Assembly: GCF_014905175.1 (NCBI RefSeq)
Contig: NC_057792.1
Location: forward strand, 7,874,001 to 7,938,000
Origin: Aphidius gifuensis
Taxonomy: Eukaryota > Arthropoda > Insecta > Hymenoptera > Braconidae
DNA length: 64,000 nucleotides
Reading direction: 5' to 3'
The notes under the pieces are model-generated. The model worked only from the letters and a program-made list of their open reading frames with translations, was not told the origin of the DNA and did not search any database. The position numbers and the translations under genes were made by a program. Shown one piece after another: positions 1 through 15,200 of the stretch (the stretch's first letter is position 1; each line of letters begins with the position of its first letter).

Positions 1-236
1 TTCAGTATTTGAACCGCAAGAGCCTGGACAAGGATCTATACATTTTCTATTGACACACGCTTGATTTGTAGGACAGTCAGAATTATTTATACATTCTGGA
101 TGACAGTTTGGAGGGCTACCGATATTATCTGCTAGGCAAGAACAAGACGGGGAGTCATTTACAACCTGACACTGAGCGTTAGGCCCACATGGTGATGATT
201 CACATTGATTCATCGGCTCTGGAATATGTAGGTCCG
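1..236 (-). CDS. dpy: dumpy exon 50 (partial): EGF-DPY-EGF module cut by the window
   Basis: It starts SDLHIPEPMNQCESSPCG after TTCTTCAG, includes DPY DCPTNQACVNRKCIDPC, and breaks off within the second EGF (PGSCGSNTE) at position 1. The gene continues outside the window. Confidence 0.9.
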
Positions 237-3200
237 CTGAAGAAAAAAAGTATATACGAAAAAAAAATCAATCAATGAAAAAAAATGGCTAATCATTCCA
301 AATAATTTTTGGCTCGAACGAAAAACATTTTGTTTCAAATATTTGTTCGAAGAAGCAAAAATTGTTTAAAATAAATATTTGTTTTGCAAAGCAAAATGTT
401 CGTTCGCACGTATTTTTTGGGACAATTTTTTTTAATTTTTCTTCGGAATGTTCATTTTAGTCTAATTCTTACACTTATAACATCGGGTGAATGGATCGCC
501 ATGGTAATTCTCAGGACACGAACAAATGGGATTATGGTTGATAACGATGCAACGAGCATTCATTCCACATGTACCCGGACAAGGATCTCTGCATTTTTGT
601 CCTGTACATGCTTTATTCGGGAGACAATCTGAGCTTACTAAACATTCTGACTTGCAGGTGGGAGGGCTTCCAAGATATCCAGGAGCACATGTGCAAATAG
701 CATTATCTCTTACGATTTTGCACAAGCTGTTGGGACCGCATGGTGTTGGGTTACATGGATTTGTTGGTTTATTTTCTGCAGAAAATTTACAAAAAAAAAA
801 AGTATAATTATAATGCAATAAATTTTTTCTAACTTTGCAGCGAAAGCGCTTTTATACCTTTTACTTCTTCACACTTGATCAAGGCGTTCCCGACCATACC
901 ACGGGTACAAGTGCACATAGAAATGTGATTATACACATTACATATCGCATTTTGTCCACACATTTTATGGCATGGATCGATACACTTATTTTTAACGCAT
1001 GCTTTGTCGACTTGACAGTCATTATTGATCACACATTCAGGTTTGCAACCATGTTTCGGATCTCCAAAATAATTAGAAATGCAATAGCAATTGCCATTTT
1101 TGCATTGAGTATTTGGGCCACATGGAGATGGATTACAAAGATCAGTTATTATAGGTTCCTGGTCCTGTTCAGTTTTAAAGTAGCAACCAGTAAATGGATC
1201 ACCAGTATATCCTTCCATACAATCACAAACTGGATTGTGATTCACTACGTTACAAATCGTAGATAGCCCACACGATCCAAGACACGGGTTTTTACATTTA
1301 AGATTCATACAAGTCTGATTGCTAGGGCAATCTGAGTTTATAGTACACTCAGGTCGACAATTCGGAGGGCTGCCCAAAAAGTCTGGAGAGCATGCACATG
1401 AAGGGATTCCACCTATTTCTCGACATTCAGCATTGGGTCCACAAGGTGATGGCACACACGGATTTTGATTGGGCCCCAGCATTGGGGAATTATCTAAAAT
1501 AAAGTTTTTTAATTCGTTTTGATGTACTTTTCATTCATAAAGAATTCTACAAAACTTACTTAAAACCGGAAAACATTGTGTAAAGGAGTTTCCAGTGAAT
1601 AATGGCCTGCAGCTACAATGTGGGCTGTGATTGATAGTCTTGCATTCAGTGTTTAGACCGCATGGTCCCGGACAGGGGTCGACGCACTTTTGTTGAATGC
1701 AAGCAAGACTAGGTGGACATTCAGCACTTATTGTACACTCTGGTCTGCAGTTTGGAGGGATACCTTGATAATTCGGAGAACACGAGCATACTCCCTGTGC
1801 ATTGACTTCTCGGCAATTACTATTAGGCCCACATGGTGATGGATTGCAAGGATCAATTCTCTGTACGTCTTGTAAGGGTTTTTGAATTGGAGAACAATAT
1901 CGAAATGGGTCGCCTTCGTATTCATCGAAGCAAGTACAAGTTGCTCGGTGACTTATTACTTGGCAGTAAGCTTTCTGACCACATACTCCAGGGCATGGAT
2001 TTTGACATTTGGAATTTATACATGATTGATCAGTTCGACAGTCAGAGCTTATCACACATTCAGGTCTGCAGCCTTCATAAGGGTTACCTATGTAACCGGG
2101 AAAACAGGAGCATGCTCCAGCTTCACCCCACGTACTACATTTTGCATTGGAACCACATGGTGATGGTAAACATGGATTTGACTGAGATAGTTCAAGGTTA
2201 GCTGTAAAAAATCAAGAACTGATGTTGAAATTGCAAATAGATTAGCTTCTAGACTATAGACTCAGTGGAATAATCGCTTACATTGTTGAAGGAAACACTG
2301 ACTGAAAGGATCACCTGTAAGACCAGGTGAGCATGCGCACATCAGGGCATGACTGACAACTTTACATATTGCATCAATTCCACAAAACTCTGGACAGGGG
2401 TTTTGGCAGTGCAGATTAATACATACCCGATCAGCAGGGCAATCAGTATTCGTAATGCACTCATGATGACAATATGGAGGACTCCCAATAAATTCAGATA
2501 AACAAGAACAAGATGGGATATTATTAAGAACTTTACATTCTGCATTAGGTCCACAAGGTGATGACTGGCACGGGTCGAATATAGTGGGTTCTTCCAATAC
2601 TATATCAGAGAAAATAAAATTGATAGCCGTACGTATTAATTTGACTTTTACCGATAATTGTATGAATACATTTCACTTGCCGACTATGTGACAAATAAGT
2701 TCTTACATTTTTCATGACACATTACAAAAGGGTCTCCAGTGGTACCTGTTGGACAACTGCATATAGGATTGTGGTGAATAACTTTGCAGATTGCTTGGAT
2801 ACCACATGCACCTAGACATGGATTACTACACTTCTGATTATTGCAGGTTTCAGTTAAAGAACATTCTGAAGAAGTAATACACTCAGGTCTACAATTTGGA
2901 GGGCTTCCAAGGTATCCTTGAATACAAGAGCATGATGCATGACCATCGATCTGCTTACACTGACTGTTGGGTCCACAAGGCGAAGGATTGCAAGGGTTGA
3001 ATCGAATGATTTCTAGAATTTGTTGTAAAGGTTTTACAATATTTACTTAAGGTAAAAAGATTTATTATCAAATCGTGATTCAGAGTGATTTGTCCGTGAA
3101 AAAGTGATTAGAATGACGATCATCATGGTATTTTCATAAAAAGACTTGCAATATGTGAAAAATTATTGAAAAACAATGTTTAGTCAATTACTATTTATTT

Positions 3201-6200
3201 GTGTAGGCGTTATGAAGATGTTTGTCAATAGAGTTGGAGTCAACAGTATTCTACTAGTGTGAAGGTTGTAAAACTTTATTTATTCTACATTAAAAACTGA
3301 GAATATATAGATAATTATAATAAAGAATCTATTATACAGTTCATTCTTAATCATAAAATTATTAATAAATTGAAATAGCATCAAAAAACATATGTTTTAT
3401 TTTGCTTTTTCGCCTTTTTTATTTAAAAAAAAGAGCAAAGAAAAGGTGGTGAAATACTTTCGCCAAAGAGAAATCAGATAAAAAATGAAAAAAGCTCGGA
3501 GAAAACCTTTTCGTTTTCTTAGCTTAATTGTTGAAAAAACAGCAAAGAAAAAGCAGAGAAAAGGCAGAAGAAAGTGAAGAAAGTGAAGAAATATTTTTAC
3601 TAAGAAAGATAAGAATGAACGATCAAAGAAAATCTATGAGTTTCTACATAGATCTCCAAGTTTTTAAATTTCAAACATCATCATCAAATCATGTTGAAAT
3701 AAAATGCATAGATATTTTTTCGATCAGTTTAATCACTACTGAACTGAACGCGAATCGTATTACAGTTTTACAAACATACCTTGAACTGGAGAACAAAGTA
3801 TAAAAGCAGTTCCAGTCATTCCAGGCGGGCAATAGCACATTGGAACATGATTAAAAACATTACAAATTGCGTTTTTTCCACAAATGCCGATACAAGGATC
3901 TTGACATTTGTTTTTTATACAAGCCAATCTCTCAGAGCAGTCTGAGCTTAGCAAGCACTCAGGCCTGCATCCAATCTCAGGGTCTCCAAAATAGTCATCT
4001 ATACAACTACAGCTTCCTCCGTTACATTGAGTATTTGGCCCACAAGGAGATGGATTGCAAGTATTGACCAAAAGTGAAGAATCCATTGGCTTGTCAACGC
4101 ACTGAGTGAATGGATCACCTGTAAGTCCGTTTGGACATGTACAGCTGGCTACATGGTTTATAACAAAACATAATGCAGAAACACCACAAGAGCCTGGACA
4201 TGGATCTCTACATTTTTCTCGAACACAAGCCAAGTTGCTTGAACATTCTGAATGAATCGTACATTCTGGTCTACAATTTGGTGGTGTTCCAATAAAGCTT
4301 AGTGAACATGAGCATGATGGTACTTCGTTGAAGCTTCTACATTCAGAATTTGGACCACATGGGGAAGGAATACAAGGATCTTGAGGTTTTGAAATTTCTG
4401 TTGATGTATAAACTATAAAAAAAAATATTATTGTATGGATTGTATAATGTCGTTTTTTGAACAGAAATTTCAGAAATATATTCGAAATTTTTGCGTTTTT
4501 TTTATTCACTTACGTGGCTGAAGAACGCAAACCTTAAAAGGATCACCAGTATATCCCAGACTACAGCTACAAATGGGGGAATGATTGATAACTCGACAAT
4601 AAGCGTTTCGTCCACAAGGTGTTGGACAGGGATCGACACATTTGCGTTTAATGCAGGCTTTATCTGAAGGACATTCTGCACTCGATACACATTCAGGGCG
4701 ACAGTTTGGTGGATTTCCTTGATGATTGAGTAAGCAAGAGCAGACTGCAATATTGTTGATTTCTCGGCATATGCTGTATGGTCCACAAGGTGACTCTGAG
4801 CATGGTGGTTGAATTTCCGCTTGAGGAGCTAAGTAATTTTTTTGAAAAAGATGATTTTTTACATTCTAATAAAGCTCTAACTCATTTTTTAAAATATTTA
4901 AGAGATGAAGCATTCTTAATTTTTTTTTTTTTTTACCCTTTTGTTTTTGGACGATGCAATGACGATAAGGATTTCCAGTATAAAAAGGTTGGCATATACA
5001 AACAGCACGGTGATTTACGACTGTACATTCAGAATTCGTTCCACAAGTTCCAAGACAAGGATCAATACATTTGGAGTTAATACAGGTCCGATCTGAAGGG
5101 CAATCAGAGCTAATCGTGCATTCAGGTCGACAACCTTCATACGGATCGCCTAAATAGCCCGGTATGCAAGTACAAGAAATTGCTTGATTTTTCTTTTTAC
5201 AAATAGCATTTGAACCACATGGAGAAGGAATGCATGGTTGGATTTGAACATATTCCATTTTTTTTTTAATACATTCAGTAAATGGATCACCTGTAAATCC
5301 AGACCTACAGAAACACATTGGAGTATGACTGACTACTCGACATTCAGTGTTAGCTCCACAAGAGCCTGGGCATGGATCCCGACATTTTTTATTTATGCAG
5401 GCATAATTGCTTGTACATTGAGAATTGCTAACACATTCAGGCTGACAGTTAGGAGGAATACCCATAAAGTCTGGCTGACAAGAGCATGATGGGGAATCTT
5501 TCATTACTTGGCAATTTGCGTTAGGTCCACAAGGTGATGGTTGGCATGGGTTTACTTGTTCTGGAGCTTTTTCTGCTATAATTAGAATGGAAAAAGGTGA
5601 GAGATGAGATTTTTGAACTTTTATTGTTCTATTTCAAGTTGAATCAAGGTTTTTGATGCAATTTAATGAATCATAAAAAATCTTTTCTTTTGTCTTGAAA
5701 ATAGGGAAAAAAAAAAAAATGTTTTAATTTTGTCTGTATCGTTTATTTAATATATGAATTTGAAAAGTTTCTTTGTTTTATATTTTGAAGGTAAAATTTA
5801 TCCAACGTGTGCGACTTAGATACAGCCTAAAATTCAACAGGATCCGCCATTAAAATTGCAAAAATCTTGACTTGAAGTAAACAATAAAATTCAAAAGTAA
5901 AAATATCTTACGAATTCGTGAGCAATATACAAATGGATCGCCGGAAAATCCTACTGAGCACCGACAAATTGGATTGTGATTGACAACCTCACACCTTGCT
6001 CCGATTCCACAAGTTCCTGTGCATGGATTCAGACATTTCTGATTTGTGCACGCTTCACTTCGACTACAGTCTGAGCTTATCAAGCACTCTGGCCTGCAAT
6101 GTGGTGGACTTCCAATGAATCCCTTAACACAAGTGCAAACAGCTAAGCCATTTCGTTCCTGGCATTGGCTATTTGGACCGCAAGGTGAAGGTTGGCATGG

Positions 6201-9200
6201 TGAAGTTTCTATAGTTCGGCTCAATGTGCATCGAGTAAACGCATTTCCTTCGTATCCTAAAGCACAGCTGCACATTGGAATATGATTTATCACAATGCAA
6301 ATTGCATTACTAGCGCAAATCCCATGACACGGATCTTGACATTTGTTTCTTATACAAGTCATATTTCGATTACATTCTTCATTCATAATACACTCCGGTC
6401 TACAACCGATCTTCGGATCTCCGTAATATTCAGATAAGCAATAGCACTGTCCATTAATGCAATTTGTATTTGAACCACATGGCGAAGGATTGCACGGATC
6501 AGTTTCGGCTTCAACTATAAGGAATTTAAAATGAATGTTTCTTTTCCGGCAACGATTGTCAGATTGCTAAGTTGTTTCTTTGTCATGTTAAATGAGTCTA
6601 TATTTATCGCATATTGATCTGTTCTTGACACATATATTAGTTATAGTTAATAAAATTTCTTACTTTGTGGAGGTTGCATTCGGCATTCGGTAAATGGGTC
6701 ACCTGTAAATCCTTCTCGACAGTTACAGATAGGCACATGATTAACGACCATACATTGAGCATCAAAACCACAAGATCCTGGACAAGGATCTCGGCACTTT
6801 TGTCGAATACATGATAAAATACTAGAACACTCTTGATTAATTGAACATTCTGGGCGACAATTGGGGGGTGAACCAACATATTCTTCTTTACAAGAGCAAG
6901 CAGGAGTATCTCCGACAACCCTACAAATTCCATTTGCACCACAAGGATTTGGCTGACAAGGGTCAATTGGTCTTTTCATGGCGTATATGTTATCTGAATA
7001 ATAAAGATTAAAATGTAATTTCTTGTAAGAAATTTCTTAAATTTATAGAACGTGAAACTGATAATCAATAATAGTACCACTTATCGGAAAACAGTTTGTG
7101 AAAGGATCTCCAGTATACTGAGCTTTACAAAAGCAAATAGGACTGTGATTAACTACTTTACAATTTGTATTTCGAGAACATGGAGTAGGACAAGGATTGA
7201 TACATTTTTGATTGACGCAAGCTCGATTTGACGGACAATCAGACGATACTGCACATTCCGGTCGACATGCTGGGGGACTCCCAAGGTATGTTGGCTGACA
7301 AGAGCATACAGCTTGATTATTGACGTTTCTACATGCGCTATTTGGACCACATGGAGAAGTCTCACAAGGATCATCAATTCGATTCTCGTTTACTGAATAG
7401 AAAGAAAAGTTGATATTATATTTTGCTTGGTTATCAAATAAAAATAACTCACAGATCGAAGTTTTTGAACAGTATGCAAAAGGGTCTCCACTAAATCCTG
7501 GCTGGCAAGTACACATTGGAACGTGGCTAATAACGTGACACTCTGTGTTTTGACCGCAGGTACCGAGGCATGGATCGATGCATTTGGATCCCACACAAGA
7601 ACGGGTAGGCACACAATCCGAGTTAATGATGCACTCTGGGCGACAGCCATCATAGGGATTACCATAATAATCAGGTAAGCAAGAACATGATCCAGCCTCA
7701 TTTTGCTCTTTACAAATTGCATTAGCACCACACGGAGTTGGTGTACATGGAGAAGTCAATACAAGCTCTGCGTAATGAAAACATTTACATTGACTATCAT
7801 AAGCATATACTAACATATGAAAAAATACCAGTGTACATCTCTGTTAATAAAAAAAAGTCCGTTGAAAAGAGGAGGAGGTACATAACGTGCATTGAAACAT
7901 ATACTATAACATCCTCGACAACCTTATAAGATTTAATACCTCACTTAGGATTTTATTCTCGATAGAAAATTTCGATATTTTTCAAATCGTGAAGCATTTG
8001 GAACGTAAAAAGATAAAAGAGTACCTCCCTTAATAATTGATTATAAAAATTAGCTGTTTTTCTGATGAATTTTTGTAAAAAGTACTCCTAAATATTATAT
8101 TTTTTTCTTTTGAGTCATCTGAGAGTAGTTTTTCATCATAAACAGATTGTTACCTATTTGTTTTCTTTTTTTTTAGACCGAACGTAAGAAACACCTTCCA
8201 CAAAAAAACTTACTTTGAATTGGCGTACATTGAATGAAAGGATCTCCAGTAAATCCTGAATCACAATAACACATTGGAGTATGAGCGAACACTTTACAAA
8301 CTGCAAAAGGCCCACAAGCATTGAAGCAGGGATCTTTGCATTTTTTATCAATGCAAACAAGTTTTATATCGCAGTCACCATTGGTCACACATTCAGGCTG
8401 GCAATAAGGAGGGTTTCCAACAAATAAAGGTAGACAAGAGCACAATGGTGATTCATTGAACACTTTGCACATACTATTTGGTCCACAAGGTGATGGTGAG
8501 CATAGATTTACTGGTTCTGGTTGTGTATCCACTAGAAAATAGTTTGGAAATTATAATCAACGATTCCTTGTAAACCATGTTGAAGTTTCAAGTTTGAAAT
8601 TGCTTTCTTACGTAAAATAGTACAAGCAACGAATGGATCACCGGTAAGTCCATTTGGACACGAGCAGAGAGGATTGTGATTCTTGACGTGGCATTCAGCT
8701 GAAATTCCGCACGTACCAGGGCATGGGTTTCTGCATTTTTGATTTATGCAAGTCTCATTCTCAGAACAATCAGTTCGGAGGATACACTCTGGTCGACAAG
8801 TTGGAGGTGATCCGATATATCCATGGATACATTTACATATTGCATGATTATTCATAGTTTGACAGTGGCTATTAGGTCCACAAGGTGAAGGATTACATGG
8901 ATTTGTTACAGTGTGCGCTATTAAAAGAAAACATATTGTGATATGCTGTCCAAGAAACAAAAATATTTTATCAGAAACAAAAATTGATGTTTACTCTCAA
9001 TTTGTCTACACTCGAGGAAAGCATTCCCAGTCATTCCAACAGGACAACTGCACATAGGTATGTGGTTATAGACATTGCAATCAGCCTGTCGCCCGCATGC
9101 TTGACTGCAAACTTTTCGACATTTGTTTTGGGTACAAGCCATTTCTAATGGACAATCTTGATTGATGACGCACTCAGGTCTACAACCAGTATAAGGGTCT

Positions 9201-12200
9201 CCATCATATTCAGATAGGCAAGAACAAGAACCGTCTCGGCAGATGGCGTTTGGACCACAAGGTGATAGATCACAAAGATCTTTATTGGTATCTGCTTCAG
9301 CTACAGACAATTTATTAACTTTTAAAGTTGCACATGTATGGCCAATAATTTTTACCGATTGATTAAGTCTTACGTTGAACGAGGTGACGATAACAATTTG
9401 AAAATGGATCTCCAGTGTATTCTTCTATACAGCTGCAAACTGGAATGTGATTTACGACTCTGCAGGTTGCATATAAACCACATGAACCCGGACAAGGGTC
9501 TCCACACTTTTGTTTCATACAAGCTTGGTATCTAGGACAGTCTGAGTTGATAGTGCATTCAGGCCGACAGTTAGGTGGGCTACCTATAAACTCAATAGAA
9601 CACGAGCATGAAGGAATTTCACCTACTGCTTGACACTCTGAATTCGGTCCACAAGGTGAGGGCACACAAGGATTTCCACTTGGTTTTAGATTTGGTAGAA
9701 GATCTGAAATTATTTGTGTTAAAACTTTTCGAGTTATTAAAACTTCCATAATAAATTTGATTGAAAGCTTACTTGACTCGAGAAAACACTCAGTAAATGG
9801 ATTCCCAGTGAACATAGGCCCACAGGTACAGTATGGGCTGTGATTAATAGTTTTGCATTGAGTATTGCGTCCACATGGACCAGGGCAAGGGTTAATACAT
9901 TTCAGATTTATGCATGCACGGTCTCGGGGGCAATCTGCACTCATAGTACATTCTGGTCTACAGCTGGGTGGACTCCCATGATAATTCGGTAAGCAAGAGC
10001 ATACTCCTTGGTCATTCACTACACGGCATTGGCTATGTGGGCCACATGGTGATGGGTCACAGGGCTTTACAGATTTTTCTAAATCCAAAATCGGCAAGCT
10101 TTAATTTGTGTTATGTGTACATCGATAATATAAGAAGAAACTAATAATCATATTAATGATTCAAATTAATGAATAGCTATAATACTTCGAAAAAAAAAGA
10201 TTTTTTTACCATTTGGAGGTGAAAAACTGCATAAACGTAAAGGATCTCCAGAATATCCTGATAAACAGGTGCAAGTTGGTAAATGATTAATAACCTGACA
10301 CTCTGCATTTTGAGCACAAGTTCCTGGACACGGATTTTTGCATTTCATAGCAAAACAAGCCAAGCTGGGTGGACAGTCACTGTTTCGTATACATTCAGGT
10401 CTACAACTTTCATAAGGATCACCACTATAATTTTCAATACAGCTACATGATTCTACTCCATTTTGTTCTTTGCAAATAGCATTAAATCCACATGGAGAAG
10501 GAATGCAAGGGGACAGTTTGTGATGGTGTATCTTCTCTGCTGGATAAGCAAAATAAAATGTTGGCTTTCTAATTATATATTAAAATTCAATAAGAGTCAG
10601 GGTCTTACGTTGTTTCTCAATGCATTCAATAAAAGGATCTCCACTAGTACCCTCCTTGCATGCACACATTGGCGTATGACTGACAGCCCGACATTCAGTA
10701 TTAGCTCCACAAGAACCCGAGCAAGGATCTCGACACTTTTGATTTATACATGCCAAATGACTGGAGCATTGAGAGTTCCCAACACATTCTGGTTGACAAT
10801 TAGGTGGATGTCCAACAAAGTCTAGCAGGCATGAGCAGGACGGCAAATTATTTATTATCTTACACTGAGCATTGGGCCCACAGGGCGATGGTTGGCATGT
10901 ATTTTTCAAGACTGGCTTTTCAGCTATTTTTTGGGATATTAAAAAAGCAAAAATGTAGATTGGTTTCGTTCTAAAGTAGTGTAAATATCTTCAAAAGAAT
11001 GAATACATAAACTGTATCATATGTGGGACAATTGTAGGAAAAGTCCCACTACATATACTTAAAAACAAAATAATCATACAATAGCTGCAAAAAAATTTTC
11101 TTACAAATGGGTACACATCTTATGAATGGATCTCCAGAAAAATTTAGAGGACAACTGCATACTGGATTGTGGTTTGTAACTTGGCATGATGCTTTAATGC
11201 CACAAGAACCTTTACAAGGATTTATACACTTCATATTGTTGCAGGCTTGATTCTGAGGACAATCTGAACTAATTGAGCATTCTGGTCTGCATGCAGGTGG
11301 AGTTCCGGAATACCCAGGCACACAAGTGCAAGCTGCTTGATGATTCACCTCTCTGCAAAAACTATTTGGCCCACAAGGTGACGGTTGACAGGGATCACTA
11401 ATAATTGGTTCTATTTACAAGAAAAATGCAGCATTAAGTATTGTTCTCCACGTTCCTTTTTCTATTGGCATCGGTTTACAATTATACCTTGAATTTTGAT
11501 GCATAAAATAAAAGCATTTCCAGACATTCCTTGTGGACAGCTGCACATTGGAATATGATTGAAAACGTTACAAATTGCATTCTGACCACATGTATTATCA
11601 CAAGGATTTTTGCATTTGTTTTGGATACAAGCAAACTTTTGTGGACAATCAGTGTTTAAAACACATTCAGGACGACAACCACTGTAAGGATCACCATGGT
11701 ATTCAGGACGACATTTACAAGTTCCATTCTGACATTCCGAATTTGAACCACATGGTGATGGGTTACAAAGATCATTGGGCATAGTTGTTGCTGCTAAGAG
11801 GTATTATGAGAAAGATAAATCAATATAAAAAAAATTGTATTCAATCTGAACATATTCATAGTTTATATAAAATTTGAAAATATGAAATTTTAAAACTTTG
11901 GTTCATAGATATGATAATCTATCTAAATCTTCAAATGATTAATTCTTACGAGTTTGTAAAGTAGCGTGACATCTGCTGAAAGGATCTCCTGTAAATCCTT
12001 CAGGGCATTGGCATATTGGTATGTGATTATGTACACTGCAAATAGCCGAAAATCCACACGAGCCTTGGCAAGGATTCTGACACTTTTCTTTATAACAGAC
12101 TAAGTTCATGGGACAATCTGAATTGACCTGACATTCAGGTCGGCAATTCGGCGGTACTCCTTGATAATTTACTTTACAAGAACAAGAAGGCATCCCTTTG

Positions 12201-15200
12201 TAGTCTCGGCACTCAGAGTACAAACCACAAGGATTGACTAAGCAAGGGTTTTTTGGAGAAATTTGATTAGAACTATCTTTAGGGAAATCTGTAAATAATA
12301 AAATATGTATTCTGTTTTGCTTTGCAAGTCCGTTTTTGTAGGTTAAAACAAAACTTACAAGGTAATTCAACACATTGAACAAATGGATCTCCGGTAAGTT
12401 CTGGTTTGCAAGAGCATATCGGACTATGATTAATAACTCGACACTCAGTGCCAGAGCCACATGGTGTTGGACATGGACTGACACACTTCTGCGAAATACA
12501 GGCAAAGTGGTCCGAGCATTGACTATTTACCACGCATTCAGGTTGACAATTTGGTGGACTTCCTAAATAATTTGGAAGGCAAGAACAAACTGATTGATTG
12601 TTTACTGATTTGCACTTGCTGTTTAGGCCACAAGGGGATGGTTGACAAGGCTGTATTGCTGGCAGGCGTGCTAACAGAATATAAAAAGAATTAGTTTTTT
12701 AAAATAATAAACGATTACTATGTTGAAAGAATGGTCACAAATTATCATTATAAATACATACGCGTTAGAAAAATTTCAAAAACCGAATTTTTACCATCAA
12801 AAAAGTAAATCATGATTGAAGCAATAAAATTTCGTTTTTTGTAAAACTCATTACAACAGTTTTGTATATTTGTGATGATTGTATTATTGACATAATTTAA
12901 AGTGAATAAATATATATCATGAAGTTAATCGATCATATCGACATATGCCATCATAAATGGATATGACCATAATTTTTTTGTAATTTTCGGCAAAAATCAT
13001 GATTGATTTTTGAATTAATCATTATTAAAATAGTCAACATGAAGTTTTATTAATTATATTTTATTGCTTACGTGCTGCTTCGAATTCACAGCGTTTGAAT
13101 GGGTCTCCAGTATAGCCAGGATTACAGCTGCAAATTGGCATGTGGTTTACAACTTTACATTCAGCATTGAAACCACATGTTCCAGGACAAGGATCACGGC
13201 ATTTGGTGTTGATACACGCAAGATAAGATAAACATTCAAAATTTTTGTGGCACTCAGGCCTGCATGCTTCATAAGGATTTCCGATGTGATTTGGAGGGCA
13301 GATGCAAGCTCCAGCGCCATTTAATTCGTTGCAGATTGCATTTTTTCCACAGGGGGAGGGTGAACATGGATTCCTAGTTTCGGGCAGCGTTTCTGGAGAA
13401 AATATATGATTTGCTTCGTTTTGTATTTGGTTATTTTTATAATTAATGATTTTTTATTGCGCTGGGAAATTTATTTAATTTAGTAAGTTTCATCAGATTA
13501 TTTTTGTATATCTATATGATGGACAAAGATTAATTCACTAAATTGGATTAATTTTTTTTTTGGTGCAATTAGTGTGTTTCATTTATGAGCGGGGATATGC
13601 GCTTTATCAAGCGTGTGTCAATTCGTAAATAGCTACATCATTAGACTCTTTTTAAATTAATGGGAGTTGAGCCATCAGCTGCTTTTTTAATTATTGTTAT
13701 CTCAATTATTATTATCAAATTTTTTTAAATTATGTTTTAATTGACAAATCAAAAACAAAAACTTACCTGATTTGGTTTCAATTTACATTAAGGAATGATA
13801 GAATAGAAGTTATAACTAACAACACACAAGTTATTTGTAAAGTGTTACAAAGTGGTGCTAACCAGCAATAGACGTTTCAAATTTTTGAACAATAAATTTT
13901 CAGTTAATTCAGATAAATGAAAATATAAATAAAAAAACTTTGAAATTTCATTAAGTGAACAGTTGAAAAAATCCTTAGTTTTTTTCCACAAAAATTTTCA
14001 TAGCTATCAAATTTATAAGTCATAAGTTATTAAATTCAAATTTTTCTTTCCCCATAAACCATAAAGCTCTTAGGAAATTCATGCATTTCATATTATATAT
14101 CACTCACCCTTTTCTACAGGATTGCAGCTGCTGTATGGGTCTCCAGTGTAGCCATCTTGACATGAACAAATTGGTTGATGATTTTGTGTCACACAATAAG
14201 CCTCGTAACCACACAAACCCGCACACGGGTCACGACACTTCTGTTGAATACACGAAAGAGTTAACGCGCACTCAGAGTTTATAGTACATTCCGGATGACA
14301 GTTAGGAGGTACACCAATATAGTTATTCCAACACGAACACACGAAACTATCACCGCGCACGAGACAATCGGAAAACGGACCACATGGCGTAGGGTGGCAA
14401 GGATCTGTTGATATTGGTGTTCTCTCTGGTTGACTATGACATGCAACAAAAGGATCTCCAATGTACCCGGACAAACAAGAGCAAACAGGGATGTGGTTCA
14501 CAACATCACATTCCGCATTGAAGCCGCATCTTCCTGGGCACGGATCTAAGCACTTGTTATTTAAACACGATTTATGTTGAGCACAATCTGAATTCATTAT
14601 ACACTCAGGTCGACATTCTTCAAACGGATTTCCAAAATACTCTGGAAGACATTCACAGTTTCCATTTTTGCATATGGCATTTGGTCCACAAGGTGATGGG
14701 TTACAAAGATCTTGATTTTTTGAGGACTCAGTTGTTAATTGAAAATGAACACAGTCATTTATTGGATCCCCAGTAAAACCTTCAATACAAGAACAGACAG
14801 GAATATGATTTACAACATGACATTGAGCGTTGCGGCCACAAGAATCAATACAAGGATCTTGGCATCGCTGATTTATGCAAGCAAGGTGGCTTCTACATTC
14901 TGTATTAATAGAACACTCTGGTCGACAATTGGGAGGAACTCCAATAAAGTTTGGCAAACAAGAACAAGCTGGAGTGCCGAAAATAATTTGACATTGTGAA
15001 TTAGATCCACATGGTGATGGTATACATGAAGGAGGTTTTTCAGTTGTTGTTGGTAATCTTGTTTGAGGTGAACACAGCGTAAAAGGATTTCCTGTAAAAC
15101 CAGGTGGACAAGTACAGATCGGACTATGATTTTTAGTTGTACACCGAGATCGCACACCACACTTTCCTAAACAAGGATCTGAACACCGTCCGTTAATACA

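Noticed and set aside
526..807. Plus-strand open frames across the dumpy exons (for example 526-807, 835-1266, 10463-10825, 16207-16650)
   Set aside because: They are antisense shadows of cysteine-rich exons; they stop at no splice context and have no domain of their own.
829..858. Extending exon 48 to a later donor before 829
   Set aside because: The later in-frame site (GTTAGA) is weaker; AAAG|GTATAA at 858 matches the usual module end and phase.
3528..3803. A 91-codon plus-strand frame at the end of intron 44
   Set aside because: Its first part is a purine-rich simple repeat and its end overlaps exon 44 in antisense.
10079..10097. Starting exon 33 at the upstream end of its open frame
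   Set aside because: No AG acceptor there gives phase 1; TTTAG at 10079-10083 does.
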